A stretch of 64,000 nucleotides of DNA from Sipunculus nudus (GCA_026874595.1 CM049317.1:50880118-50944117), one strand, 5' to 3'; numbered from the stretch's first letter, positions 33,911-48,056 are shown. Numbers and translations are program-made. Notes: a model not told the origin generated them from the letters alone.

Positions 33911-35525
33911 ATGTATTGATCTGTGGGGGATGCTCGTTATCCTATGCTCCGTTTTATTTGAATGAGGCCAATCTGTTGAAGCACGGGACGCACCGAACAG
34001 CACATGGGTCTTCACAGAATCGAGCACCGTTTGTCTGTGGACAGACACTGGGCTCGGCTTCACTTAGCCTGTAATGGACGGTGCGCAGAATACGGTAATA
34101 CAGCTTCATAAAAACAACAGATAACTCACCCAGCTCAATAGCTCTATCGCCATTGGGCATAGACCGGGTTCATATCCTCTTAGCTGTCGGGTTATTTGTA
34201 CAAATCAAGCTGTCCGCCGATTCTGTTCATTGGCAGGTTTACCTAGCGCCCTGTCGAAACGTCCTTGTGCTAAATTATCTTCTTAATCAACACCTTCCCG
34301 ACTCAGGAGTGTCCCGGAAAAGAATTCCTCTCCCAGCAACTTAGTTACCACATTAAACTTGTGACCCGCGGGTCTTGGTGCTCAGCTATCAAGAGAACAT
34401 GCAAATATATGACAGATTATCGAACCTGAAGATCAGTTATAACACAATGGAAACAAAAGACAGATGCAGCTCAGGGTGAATAGAAAATTCATAATCGCAG
34501 AAGTTTCAAAACAGTTTAAAAGGCATGATTTTGCTAATAAACATCTTCATACTACCGAGTCTGTGGCAGCTACGCTTTCAGAGACATAGATTTAGCGAGC
34601 CGCACTGGTGTTCACTTTATGACTAGTGAAAAAAGCTCAGAAACAAAAACTGTCGACCTAATCAAACAAATAATATATGAACAATATGCTGTTCAAGCGC
34701 CACCTGAACAAAAACACACGTGCACCAGGAACTGGTTTGGTTTCTATGGCTTTGTTTGATTGGTCAAATTCTCGAACTCCTCCTTTCAATGCTAAACGTT
34801 GGTCTTGAACTAGTACCAGGCATGTTCAGACAGCCGCTAAAACACGTTTACGCGAGTCATTTGATTTGTTCAGAGGCCAAATAGAGGCGAGTTTGTCTAA
34901 ATGAATCAAGGCATGTGAAAGCGTATCCACCACAGACTTGGTAGTATAAAGATGATATTGAAATCCAAATTTTCATAGATGTTAGTCCATTGACTATTAC
35001 CTCATCTATTGATGTTCCAGCCGGTTTGTAAGTACGTCGACTGCCTATTGACAGCCTTGGGTTGGTTAGGAAAAATCAGACGATGTTTTTGTAATCGGGT
35101 GTATGTTTACCTTAGTGCACACCAAAACTATTTTGGTGGCGACATCTACATTTTGGCCATAATGCGGATTTTTTTGTGTTTAGGACTCAGGGAACATGTT
35201 ACCCTTATGCTCATTGTTGAATGTTATGTATAGCTTACCATCAATGAGGAATGCGGACCATCGTCTTCTAGATGCCTATATCCTGATAAAACTATGAAGC
35301 AAAACACATAAGTGAAGGTATCTTAATTTAACATATCTGACAGTTTTTAAATTGTGCATTAAACATTCAACATATTTTTTTAATCAGGGTTAAATGGGAC
35401 TATCATATAAATTTGTTCTGGATTTCTACATCTTTAGCATTCTTATTTTTTGTTCATTTTTAGTATTTCCAGGTGTAAATGTATTCAAACTTGATATTTT
35501 TAATACAGTTATTAGATTGAATCAT
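33911..35525. other. Intergenic, no gene seen
   Basis: No coding motif or clear repeat. Open frames are short and mutually overlapping. Confidence 0.45.
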
Positions 35526-36354
35526 GTTACGGAACCTAATATCAACAGATCACGTAGTCATGAAGAACATAAACCCCACGATGGAGAAGGGGAAAAAATC
35601 AGATTCTGTAACACTAGGCAGCTTGAAATGCCTAAGGGAATGAATAAAGAAGTCAGTGGTCTTCTGTCAACAAATAATTATAATTTGTTCTTAAAACAAC
35701 CCTTACATTACAATACACTACATCGATACAATTACACAGTACAACAACAGTATAACAGCAAATCAATACGATCACACAGCATGATAAACAAATTGCACAG
35801 TAACTGGATACCACCACTGTCACAGCGACAAGTCCTTTAAAATCCATAAGCCGGATGACCAGTTCATACAAATCTTCTCAGAGAATAACAGTCCTATGCA
35901 AAGCTCTTGTAACAATCCCGAAAGTAAACTGGAGACAGGCAGCACTAAATTGTATGGAGTTTATAGAATCCCTGAAATTACTTGAATTATCGGATAGGTC
36001 CCACAACTGACTAACGTTTTTCTGTGTCCGCTGGAATATTTCTCTCACCTCTCCTCTCGGCTCTAAAACACAGCCCCTATATATAGCTTCTCATCTCAAA
36101 CCGAGAACATTCCATTTCCTGAACAACCTAAAGAACAATACATAATACACAGTACACACGCATTACAGGAAACATCTAGAACAAGAATGCTGTGAATGCT
36201 ACATGTCAGGGTTCACACGTGAGCCGGTCCAGAGAGTCGGCCCGGCCCGGCCCGGCCCGGCCAGGCGATGCTGTCATGGCAACGAGCTATGCGTGCTACA
36301 CGAACCAAATGTCAACAACACATGGAACATCCCTGCACATAGACATCTGTAACA
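35526..36354 (-). mobile_element. Solo LTR, second copy, 829 bp
   Basis: Aligned over most of its length with 14114-14868: TGTTACGGAACCTAATAT, AATAAAGAAGTCAGTGG and TCTCAGAGAAT motifs. On the minus strand it begins TGTTACAG, has a TATA box TATATATAGGGG (36073-36084) and ends CCGTAACA. It contains a (GGCCC)n run near 36240-36262. The 148-codon plus-strand frame overlapping its left end is repeat-derived, not a gene. Confidence 0.6.
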
Positions 36355-37582
36355 ACCATCTTCAATGTGCATCATCCTCACACATATTCTTGTTAAAACA
36401 CACAACATGTAAACAATAATGATCTGACTTATTCTTTGGCATTGTTGCAGTGACATTGGGAAATGGACTGAATTTTGCTTCAAGCATGCACTAATTGACT
36501 AGGCTATTTCTTAGTCCTTGTAATTCCGCTGATTGTCGATGTTTTCTTACACTGAGCATATTTATTGCGTTTAATGCACATGATCACATTTGATTTCTCC
36601 CAGAAACGTAGAGAAAAAGTTAATTATGTGCAATTTAATGTTAAGAGTATAAACAAGAATGTGTGGAAAGGTGATTGAACTTCGCATATCTTGTCGAATA
36701 AATAATAAGACGAGCTTTGAAAGCTGGATGTTACATTCAAACGAGCAAAGTTGTTTAACTTCCTATTGACAGGGAGACCCAAACATTATCTCATATAATA
36801 TTATTATGATAAGATATAATTTACATTAATAACGACATAAACCTGCCTTTTTAGACTAATCTGAACAAGTTAACCTATCGCAATTTACAAGCTTGTTTTA
36901 GACATGTGAGTCGCCCGGAGGGGGTTACGGTTCTCAAAACCCCACTCTGGCTCCATTCACGGGCTAGTTACACAATAAAAAGAAAAAAGTTCTGGCAATG
37001 TAAAAGATTTCTAATGGGCAGCTTTAAGTCTTCCGACCTTGAATTTACATTTATAACGTAAAATGAGCCTGATGTAAGCCCAGTCTCAAACCAAGGAAAA
37101 TATATTGCTGAGCGATGGAAAATAAATGCCTGCGCAGGGCACTAACGCTAAGCCTTCATCCGTCGCGGCGGTAATTTGGCGGGGGTCTTTTACGATATTT
37201 TACGATGGCGTGCTCCCGATCATCTCCTAGAGGCTGGTGTTCCGTTTTGGGCGGCAACCAGGCGTTACTAATGGCCGAACTACGTTTGTGCCCGTGCATC
37301 GGGGTCTTTAGTTGTCCCACAGCTTGAAGTAGATGTATGGTAATGCAGCCCTGTGATGTTGGGACAGGAAACATGGTTTTAACGTTTGACAGTGATTGAC
37401 AAGCATCTTGAGAGATATGCCACCACAGCTGGCGACAAAAAATTTATTGTCAGAGCTGCCTCCAAAAGCTAAATATTCTGATCTAATTACTTCAAGGAAA
37501 ACATGCTGACAGTAATTTCTGTGGTTATATACACTTCTTTTTTCTATCTTCGAAGATACTATACTTTTGGCTCCGTCGTCAC
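36355..37582. other. Intergenic, no gene seen
   Basis: Contains an open minus-strand frame at 37156-37374 without recognisable features. Confidence 0.45.
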
Positions 37583-37770
37583 CAGAGAACTATGACTTAG
37601 TTATTGTATTACATGTTCTAGTAGAAAGTAAAACTAGATGATTGTTTTGATAACTGTACATTTATATGGGGTATCATGTTTAGATATAAGCGTGAAAGCT
37701 TTGGTTAGAGAGCACTCGTGTCTCGTTTAATGTTAATTTCAGTACAGTTTGATTCCGTCGGAGCCGTCTC
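37583..37770 (+). repeat. LTR-like fragment, inverted relative of 47850-48056
   Basis: CACCAGAGAACT.TGACTTAG, GATGATTGTTTTGATAA and GTCTCGTTTAATGTTAATTT match the reverse complement of 47850-48050 in order. It is probably the 5' part of the same LTR on the opposite strand. Confidence 0.75.
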
Positions 37771-37843
37771 TATTTGGTCGTCTCTATAGTAACGAGTGTT
37801 TGTTGTTGTAGATTTTAAAGGATTTAGTGATCTTTTCAAACGC

Positions 37844-38140
37844 ATGCGTTTGCCGCGCGGCCAGTCCTTTTCAGTGTGAGCGTTTTGTATGCGGCAATCG
37901 CATTCCCTCCTGACAAAGCTGAACGGAATTAAACATACAAGTACGGGAAAACCCCACATGTGACGTCATTAAGGCGGAATTCGAATGCGTCTGCCGCGCG
38001 GCAAACTCAGAAATCCAGCACTGCTGGATTCCAAAACTGACGCGTGCGTTTGCCGCGCGGCAATCGCATACATGGAAATAGAACATGACTTATTAACTGG
38101 TTGGATATTCGCCCAGCGGCAACCGCTCGGCAATCGCTTG
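37844..38140. repeat. CCGCGCGGC-motif cluster
   Basis: GCGTTTGCCGCGCGGC (37846), GCGTCTGCCGCGCGGC (37987) and GCGTTTGCCGCGCGGC (38046), each with a GCAATCGC-type partner nearby, plus a weaker form near 38115. The motif core is a palindrome. Confidence 0.85.
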
Positions 38141-38349
38141 GAAAACGCGTACATGGAAAAGCACCCTAACACTTGTTTAGTTTGGATGTCTCAGGGTTTT
38201 ATCTCTGGAAACGTGTCAATATTAGAATCGTTCACATCTTTAGTGGTGCGAAACCCGTGTCTGTTTGTCCGTTTGCTTTTTATCTTCTTGACAAGATATC
38301 TCAGATAGGTGTACAGACGTGGCAAGATTATTATGAGTCAACAGTAGTA

Positions 38350-38810
38350 ATGTAGGACTGATGTGGACTCGAGTCCACAATTTTATGGCCTCGGACTCTG
38401 AATGGACTCGGACTCGACCGTACTAGACCCGGACTTCTACTCGGTCTCGGAGGCAGGGACTCGAGATACCTGTTCCCAAGTCCAGTACAAAAATCTGTCA
38501 CGTATTTGAAAGAGTTGAATTCATGTGAAATTACTAAAAACATTTTAACAATAATAAATATAATATACAGTACTAATTAGCTCTGTATTGAAATGCATGA
38601 TTTAATTAAACTTTCAAGTAAAAATCATGTTCTGAACTAACATATAATTCACATGATAATCCAAAATCTTGATTTTTCATATTTTTCTTCATGAGGAGAC
38701 TTTTTTTGTTAACTTGGATTCGGGAACCAAACGCCTGGATTCGAAGTTTGACTTGGACTCTAACATCAATGACCTAGACTCGGACATTTAGTTGGACTTT
38801 TATCGTGTGG
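38350..38810. repeat. GACTCGAGTCC-type dispersed repeat, copy 1
   Basis: Opens with an 18-bp palindrome TGTGGACTCGAGTCCACA (38362-38379) and has many GGACTCGGACTCG phrases. Related to 59020-59512. Confidence 0.75.
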
Positions 38811-40119
38811 GCAAGACTATATCACTATCAATTATTATTCTGAATGGTCCGCTTGCTGATCCGGTTCCGTATCACCTAAATGTCTAAATCTGTCAGTCAA
38901 TTTACACCTGTGACTGAAGCGCCATTTTAGCCCTCTGACATTAAACAGTGAACGACCAGTGTACAGGCGTTAGAGTGCATCTATATCCTTTAACGAGGAC
39001 TGCCCTGTTAGTATATATGAGGATGCTAATATTTCCGTTATTTCTGACGCCGCCGCAAGGCCTACAAGTACATTTTCACTTGACATATACCAGCCCAATC
39101 GTTAGCTTTTCTTAGAAACTTTCTGACAACACCTGACCAAGTGAATTTCCATTTTAACTCCGCATCATGATAAATCTCTCGGCATGTTTGTTGATTTTCT
39201 GCCCTTATGAATACAAGCATGGCTGGCACGGGTCACTGGACGACAGTCAAATTGTACACGATACAAGAATGGACGCGTTACATAAAGACGGATTTTCAGT
39301 TTGGTTTGTGATTACACATGTATCCTTTTGTGTTAATTCATCATCCGTGGCTTAATGTTAAGATTATTGGCTGTTAACCACGATATCAATGCAACGGGAT
39401 ATATGATCGTTGCAGTACATTCTCCCGTATGGCTTGTATCAGGACACAAGTTTGGCTTAGCAGCCCTATATAAATGCCCACTGAGTCGTATATATTCACG
39501 GCTACTGTGACTGGCGCTGTGCTTGTAGGGGACTCTGGTACTATTTTGAAGAAGATTGGTTGCTGCAAAATGGAACTTGTGGCCTCCGATTGATAACTAC
39601 GGGTCTGTGCGAATTTTACAAACACCTCAACACGCAACTGTCGATGTCATGTCAACATTTGTCAGAAGAGCCAATCAGAATCTTAAGAAAGTTTGCATAA
39701 TTAAAAACCCTCAGTTACTGTTTTTACTGTGTGACATTCTGCTGACATTCTTTCGTGTTTCCAAAACACGAGTGCATGAATATAACAGGTGAAGGTGTCA
39801 AGTTCTGTCTGTATATGGACTTTGAAAAACAAACATGGTCGAAACCATATTTGTCACACGATAGAACGCGTGTGCAGATATAGAAAAAAAAACTTGAAAC
39901 TTGCTTTTGATGAGAGAGGCGATGTTGGACTTATTGTGCACAAACGGCCGTTACAAATAATTATGAGGTTTAGACAATGTTTGATACCCTACCTCCAGAG
40001 GTTATCATGCTTAAAGGGGCTCAATCACCTACCTGACATATAAAAACTGAAGGTTATCTCTTTGAGCTTTAAAAGAAGGTTCAGAAAACATGGATATCAC
40101 CGCACGCAGGCTGCTTGTT
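38811..40119. other. Intergenic, no gene seen
   Basis: Nothing supported apart from a CTTAAAGGGGCTCAATCACC phrase near 40010 that recurs in diverged form near 45165. Confidence 0.45.
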
Positions 40120-40230
40120 TTGTTTATTGTATGTAGGGGTCCGCCAAAAAAATCTAAACAAATTCAAAAAGGACATCTGGCAGCAAGTCAGATAAGCCAA
40201 AGCCTTGCGAATAGCGTTTTTGAAATCTTC
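40120..40230 (-). repeat. Dispersed repeat, copy 3 (minus orientation)
   Basis: GGTCCGCCAAAA, AAGGACATCTGGCAGCAAGT and a GCGAATAGCG stretch match the 3640-3800 copy. Confidence 0.65.
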
Positions 40231-40672
40231 TTGCTTCATTCATCCCCTCAAACTAGAAATTTAAATTCTAACAAATACACACCAAAATGTAATCGATTCT
40301 ATATTGACCCATTCCCGAAATGCCCAGAAAAGTTAATTCCATTCATTATTGCGTGAGTTATGCTGTGCATACACGCACACACCTTCACACACATACACGG
40401 GAATGTACGCTTACCGTCCTGGCCGATGCAAAAATATTTCTCTTTTATTTGCCAGTGACATACAACCATTATCTCGTAAGATTATGGTATCATAAGATAA
40501 AATGTGCATTTCATAATTTGAAATATCAATTAGTGTAAAAGTATGGGCACAGTTAAGTGGGCTACTTCTCAATGGTAATCTAGCATTTGGCCGGGGTTCC
40601 ACCTTCCCTCTATAACTAGACAAAATATCAGATTTTGTAACCAGTGACATAGAGTACATTCCTGTCTACTTC

Positions 40673-40675
<3 letters not shown>

Positions 40676-40728
<53 letters not shown>
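40676..40728. repeat. (TA)n microsatellite
   Basis: Uninterrupted TA array. Confidence 0.95.
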
Positions 40729-40733
<5 letters not shown>

Positions 40734-42494
40734 TAGTATGTCTCATATGATTGTTGAAGAAAATATGATCAAGATCAGGGGTGAGTAGTTCCAATGCATA
40801 CCACAAAATCCCACTCTTGATCCGCGCCTACTTAAGAGCTCTGTCACATAGTGATATGGTATGTCGTAAAAATTTCATTGGTGACCTTTGGTGTATTGCG
40901 CTCGGTTCAGCTTGTGTCATCATCCGTATGTATCCACCCTTGCAATTTACTAAGCAGGCAACAAAAGGGATAAAAAATTCGGGTGAACTTTGATGTTGCT
41001 GTTATGATAACCCGTTCGAGCGCAAGCATTTAAAAGGTTCCTTTGATCTCACGATGAAACTCAATCCGTCTCTTGCACACAATAACGAATCACACGCGTA
41101 GAAAAAGGAATCCTTTATTTGTAGTCTACAAACAAACTGATCAATGGAGGAAAGAGTATTTGTGGTGGATCTGTGATGTAGTGGAATGATTCTAGGCTTG
41201 GCAGGCCAGTAAAGGTTACGTAGGGCGGCGTGACTGCCTGCAAAAAGGCTTCCTGCTCGCCATGCTTGGCCCTTTCGCAATCTTAGCTCTACGTGTGAAG
41301 TTTAGGATCATGTTTAAATAATGCAATGTAGAGAAACCAAAGTTTTTTTGTCGGCTCTGTAAAGATCAAAGGCATTTCCCTAACAGCTTCTCACTACGTC
41401 AAGAAACATTAAGTTCATATTTCAATGCTCTTACAACTCTTCAAAAAGAATGTTAATAGTCTAGGTTTACTTTGGCTGTAAATTTGTCTGACTCTTCACA
41501 AGTTTCCAAGTTCTGACCTGTCTAATGATTTATTTTCAAACGTTGGTTGATTCAAAATTAAATTTTAGTTTTATATGAGACTTTATTTATTGAAAATTTA
41601 TATGAACCATTCTGTAAGAAAATTTATATATTTTTTTTATTAATGGAAAGTGTAGGATGTCCAGGATTCCTTTATGCAAAAAAAAGTCGGTAACTTGCTC
41701 ACTTGGATATAATTTATGATCATTTTTCTTGCATACAGAAACAGGTTAAAAGCGGTACTTTGCCTTTTTGCCATATGTAAATTTGCTAAAATCAATGCAT
41801 TAATGATGACTTACAGTGCCGAGACAGTTATTTGGCATATAAACTGTTCAGCAGCATTCGAAAGGACAGTCATTAGAGGGCCTATTTTAAGACATCATGG
41901 TGGAGGTTATGAATATTTCTATATATAATTCATGAATTATACATAGTAACTTACTCTAAAATTGACTAATAATATCATCACATGAAGTTAAATAGTGGCT
42001 CCTTTATGCAGTGTCACAAAACGGTGGGATAGGTTGTTTTTGGTCTATGATTTACATTCAGGCGAAATACTTAATTATAAAAAGAAGCCTTATATCATTA
42101 TCATAGTGTCGTTTTTTTTATTACTGTAGCTGGGTGAACATATACATATATATAGATATATATACTTTATGTGGTGATTCAGAACATACGTAAGTTAAGA
42201 TAATAGCACTTATTTAGCGATATGTATTAAACATCCGATCCATAAAACATGTTACTGAATATGAAAATTTGAGCAAATTGAGAAAAAGCATCGAGTCAGT
42301 GACTGGTCAAACATACAAATTTTAAGAATAATCCTTTTGACATCCTCATACTGCTAAACCCACGACAGCTGCGCTGTTCACAGACCTTTAACTGTATGTC
42401 TGTCGAGAGAATATAGCCGAAAGTTGTTGACGACATTTGTTTTAGGCAAGTAATGGAAAAAGGAAGAAGGGCAATTTTTTGCGATATCGCGTTG
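40729..42494. other. Intergenic, no gene seen
   Basis: AT-rich, only short unrelated frames. Confidence 0.45.
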
Positions 42495-42568
42495 AAATTA
42501 TTAATTTATTAATTATTATTATATATATTATATATATAATAATAATATATTAATTATTATATATATAT

Positions 42569-42627
<59 letters not shown>
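42495..42627. repeat. AT palindromic tract and (TA)n
   Basis: Alternating TTAATTATTATTATATA and its complement, followed by a pure TA array; capable of cruciform folding. Confidence 0.9.
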
Positions 42628-42629
<2 letters not shown>

Positions 42630-44032
42630 ATGACTGGTTTTTAATTTTATAACTTTGGCGTCATACAGTAAAACCTGTTCTGTTCTTTACTTATTTTTAC
42701 AATACCGCTTTGGATTACCGCAGTTAAATAAGAAGCAAGTTCCAAGACAAGTAACTCATAAGCAGAGTTGCTCCAGTATGAAGAAAATACAAAGGGCATC
42801 GTTTCGTATTTATTCTGCTGGAGCACCGCTGTATCCCCTCCATTATTTTGTACGCCGTCTTCGGTATTTGGTCTGACAAAAATATACCTTTTCCCCTTTA
42901 TAGGAAGAATAGCGAAATAATATCACGATGAACATCGACAATATAGTATTCGATATCGTCTATGAATTTGAATATATCTTTCTTTTTATTATGATCATAT
43001 TGCTTTACATAGCCAGACATGCCCGATTGTCCTTTTGGAATACAATATAACACGGACGCCAGTCTAAAGTACGAGATTTTATAAAGTTTTACTTCCATTA
43101 TAAAATTATAAACATGCCCCTTTTGGATTATATCCGTTTTCTTCGGAATGAAATCTTCCACAGTTCATTACCAGTTTCGTTTTTTTTTGGTTGCCATTGG
43201 TAATGAAGAACATCAAAAGCAATGATTATATATATATGTATATATATTTGTATACATATGTATACATATACTTATTTTGGTTAAACTTAATGTTAATTAG
43301 ATATTTGATACATATTTCAGATACGTGAATTATGTGATATAGGGTGATACGCACATTTATTAATACATTGTAAAATACCCACCGACAAATAAAGAATCCT
43401 TACTTTATCCGCAAACGAAGACGGCGATGGTTTTATGATCGCTCGGTCGTATGTGCGTATATGTGTAGGTCTGTGTGTGTCCGGGCCACATCTTCGACAG
43501 TTTTGGAAAAATTCCAATCGAATGTTGTTGAACTATGGGCCACGGGTGAAAGAAAAACAGTTGTAATGTTTGGATGGATCGGTGGATTGGGTATGCGGAT
43601 CTGAATCGAGATCTGTCCAAATATGTCCGTTGTAGCTAACTGTTTCGCATAAATAAAACTGATCAATGCTTCAAAGCTCCATTGCCCACTCCCTCATTTT
43701 TTCACTTAAATCAATGGAGACCTTTTAGAGATATGTTGCGGAGATTAATGTTACGTTCATGGGTATCCTTAACGTTCAAAGTGGGTAATCAACGATGTCT
43801 CGTCGTAAAGGTGACATTCGCGTCATAGAAGTTTTGTGTTATGACAATGACATCGTAATGACGTCTCACGGTCCTGACATGCTGCTGTTTGCTGGCTTTA
43901 AAACCTTGGAGGGAGGTTCTGGGTCGTGTGGCTCACAGCCAACAAGCAACCACCCCTACGCCGCCCAACGCATCGCAAGAGGATTTTTTTTTAAATATTA
44001 TAATTAAACTGAGGAACTCGTTCGTCTCATTC

Positions 44033-44068
<36 letters not shown>

Positions 44069-45849
44069 CATATATTTATATGGAATGGCCTAGCCTTTGC
44101 TAATGGATGGCGTGGCTTCTTTCTGGCTACACACCTCAGGCTTTCTACTGAAGCCTGGAGGGTATCAGGCTCAGAACAGTCCCCTCCCCCCTGGCGCCAG
44201 ATCGGCCCTCTGGCATAATGGCCAGATCACCTGAGTCGTGTTTGTCACGGCTACCTCCCCCGTGACGTCATTAATGCATCACGCAATCAGTCAGTCAGAG
44301 CCTGCACAAACTGACAGATATACACTATAGGTTTTTACAAAACAAAATCTTCAAACGTGCATGATGATCTCTTTTACGTTAAGGGTCGATATCACCAAAT
44401 GTTTTCAATGAATTCCAGTGAGCCACTGTGGAATGTTGGGATATGATAGATTAGTTCTGAGGTGGGTCTGGATGCGAAGACAGGTGTTGATGTAGGTATG
44501 CGCTCTGTAAGTGATTTCTATTTTATATTGTAATTATATTGGTCATATAGAATGTAATACTGCTAATGAAATTAGCATTTTGAAATAAATGAATGATATA
44601 CTGTTTGCAAGCACCAATTTGTATGTTTATTAGAGAAAATGATGACTATTATAAGGGTTTTATAAAACGTTTTAAAGTGTGTTAAAATAAGCTGCACCAA
44701 GTCTGGCGCTGTCATTACGTATTCTAATGTAAGTTCTACATGTGCAACACACTAATCAAAATCTTTAAAAAAAATGGCGTGACATTAAAGTGTAGGGGCT
44801 GAGCCATTTATCAAATATAGAGAATTCCTGGAACCGTGATGAGCTTGTATTCTGAAGAAAGACGAGTCTGAGGAACAGCTTGCGTCTCGACGTCACGAGA
44901 CGTGGTCCCTGTTACAAAAGACTCATTTCGATATATATACCAACGTACCTGTCTGCCCTACTAAAAGGCCTCTGTCTTCATATAGCTTCATGGGCCAAGC
45001 AACATCTACGCAGACAGTCGCACAAGGGAAGATTTAAGATGAATATTTAACCAGATTAAGCTAGAGAAAGACTAAGCTGTATCTCGGCAAAGAATACATG
45101 CAGTCTCTGGTTGCTTCCTACTTTGCGCTGCGTTGTTCCAAGTCCTACCTCACAATCCACATATGCTTAAAGGGACATAATCAGGAGCAATTTTATGCCT
45201 ATTCCTTCACATTAACAATTCAATTTTGCTCTATACAAAAGTTTCCCAACAAAACCACCAAAGCAGTACCTCGCATAACAAGGCGGTTTAAAACCTTGTT
45301 ATGGCTTTGTGTGTTGATAAAAACACAGTCCACGTGTTTTTGTTTACCATAACCAGGCCGCGTGACCGGAGGTCCGATTGTGAGCGGCAGCACGCGGTGT
45401 TTCAACCAGCGGGAACATATATTACATATTTTGGACCAAGTGAGCCAGGGCATCTCTTGATTGACACGTGTTGTGGCTCCGCGTTCAAATGCGCTTTGTT
45501 TATGTTGACACCTGTGATCGCGCCCTGTCCACTGTTTTTAACACTCGTCTACAAGAGTAAGTAAAATTGTGCCAGGTACAGATTTATTTTTAAAGGGAAG
45601 AAGCTATATTTCGTGTTAATCCAACATGTTTTATAGGTGATTTGGCCCCTTTAAATCTATTTATTCACCTTCCTTTTCCAAAGCATTTATATGATTTCTG
45701 GCTGACCTTGCGTACATATAAATGCACTCTATAGGTAATTTCTATTAAAATTGTTCTTATATTAGAGCTCGGTTGTCTGCAAGCTGTTAGTTAGCCATAC
45801 GGACAAAACAAAGAAATAAAAAACAATCACCTAAGGGTGTTAGTTGCAT
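42628..45849. other. Intergenic, short repeats only
   Basis: Has a TA array at 44036-44064. A block near 45297-45350 resembles 195-235 (TTATGG.TTTGTGTG, CAGTCCACGTGT, GTTTACCA). No gene recognised. Confidence 0.45.
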
Positions 45850-46080
45850 ATGTCAGGAGGTTGAAAGTTTACTAGTTGCAAAACACCCATTGCAAAACTC
45901 TTGTTCATCTGACTTGACGCCAGATGTCCTTGTTAAATGTATTTGAATTATATTGGTCCGCCCTACATGTTATAAACACGTCTACATGAACAAACCGAAG
46001 AACCTGTGTGCCGTGGGATAAGTGTTTTGTGGCCTTTTTTTATCAAAGGTTTAAGGAAATATCTTAAGTTAATAGACGCA
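45850..46080 (+). repeat. Dispersed repeat, copy 4 (plus orientation)
   Basis: Best-preserved partner of 30845-31075: GCAAAACTCTTGTTCATC, GACGCCAGATGTCCTTGTTA, TTATAAACACG and AAAGGTTTAAGG. Confidence 0.7.
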
Positions 46081-46335
46081 AGTAATTCTGATAGGCCCCC
46101 TTAACAAATTGTGAACAGACAGGTGTAAACAAACAGGTAATCATGGTTCGAGGTGGATTTGGGCGATGAAATTTTCAGAACTTTCAAAACACATTTATGG
46201 ATTTTATTTTCACATGGAAATGTGAAGACAGCGTTAGACCCTTTACATCGTAAGGAACCTGTGCTACATTTTGTATGAATACCTCTGATTCACCATTGAG
46301 CATAGTGTCACACCACTACAGATGTTAACGACCTT

Positions 46336-48056
46336 CTAAAGCCTACATACACACTTGATAACGAACTCTTGCAGGGCATCGTCCTTGTACCCTAACGCTT
46401 GTCCACATTCGATAATAGACTTCACAGACTCCATGGTAACGGCTAAACTAACCGACCATTCAAGCGAACCGTATAACATAAACAAAAATCGTAAACGTAA
46501 AATACGTAAACCGTAAACGCTATCAAAGTGAACAGGTGGTACCCTTACAATTATACCTGGGTTGCACCGAAGATCAAAAGACTCACGAACGGACGGATGA
46601 ACATCTAGTATGTGATAATGAAGTCTGAGTACACGAATAAAAAGGAAACACTTATTGTCGTGTGACGTCACTCAACAAATCGCTGCAAGTCAAGGTAATT
46701 AAAATAGACTAAACCACTGTTAAATCTCTACTCTTGTCTGAGTAATTATCAAACGTATAATAGTAATTAATCATACCACTGAGTTACTATTAAGCATAAA
46801 ACGGTAGTTTACCATATCAAAGTATTAACCTGCATTAACCCTACGTGAAATGTGTATATTTCAAGTCTCAGCACTAACTCTCAATTTCAGATATTACAAA
46901 ACATTAAACAATTCAAAGAACTTATGTCAGTAAAATGTCACTAAATACTCAGGAAACAAAGTGTCTGACAGGATGATAGCTCTCAAACGGCTAAATCAAT
47001 CCTGAAATCACACTCGCCGTTATATGACACACCACTTAAGATGTGAACGACCAGGTTCTTTTAAAAGTCAAACGAACTGGCTGAAACACACATACGTATA
47101 TTCACATAAGTAAACTTAATTAGACATATGTTAACAAAACAATCAAAATATTAAAGAAAGCGTTATATATTGGAAAGAGGCGCTCTATATGTACATGCAC
47201 TGATGATTACTAACGACCAATAATCAACAAAGAAACAAGCGCCAAGTCTGTTAGACACCACATAGAGCAGTCCCTTTGTCTACACCTTCCTGATTACATG
47301 ACCATCGCGCAAACGTGTGATCGGAATGTTGCACTAGTCATTTCTCTGCTTCCTCGCGCTGTGTACATAGTACAATCAGTCCACTCACAGTAACACGGAG
47401 CCCCGAACACCAACAGTCCTTCGCTGGAGTATACTTGTTTACCTCTCGAGGTACAGTTCACGCAACACGCACAGACTATCCTATCTGGACTTAGAATCAA
47501 TGTCTTTAACAGCTGATGTCTCCTGGAATCACACTGTTTTAGGTAGCAGAATATGCTTCAACACAGCGATATCCATTACGCCTATAGTTATGCGTTTTAT
47601 AAAGTTCTCGGTCTGTTCCTCGAAGCGCTAACAACAGGTATAATCGCCAGATTACCAGTCCGTTGGCAAAATGTAATACTCGCTCTATAAACCATTACAG
47701 AGAAATCACCGTTGCCTTCCTCGGCATCGACTATCTACGCTTATAATCATCATATCTCAGCTGTATAGACTCTTGATGAACGCAATCCTGCCCCTGGACT
47801 GCAGGTATCGTCATGCTATACCATCCTGGCACGCTGGTCTATCAAATGTGTCGAACGGACACGGATCCGACGTTTTAAGCTGTACTGAAATTAACATCAA
47901 ACGAGACACATGTGCTCTCTAACTTAGGCTCTCTCGCTAATATCTGAACAGGATACTCCATATAAATGCACACTGTATTATCAAAACAATCATCTGGTTA
48001 TACTCCCTTCTTGAATATACAATATACAATAACTAAGTCACAGTTCTCTGGTTACA
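46336..48056 (-). mobile_element. LTR retrotransposon fragment: LTR plus gag-like start
   Basis: On the minus strand TGTAACCAGAGAACT (from 48056) has the look of an LTR start and recurs in a related block at 37.58 kb. Further downstream an ATG at 46434 opens a short frame, MESVKSIIECGQALGY then LQEFV, that resembles the N-terminus of gag-like proteins in invertebrate Gypsy-type elements. It stops after 32 codons at 46336. Where the LTR ends (perhaps CATTATCACA near 46612) and the primer site are unclear. The rest of the element is absent. Confidence 0.45.

Noticed and set aside
35394-35840. 148-codon frame
   Set aside because: Most of it lies in the solo-LTR repeat shared with 14.1 kb; no protein-level signal.
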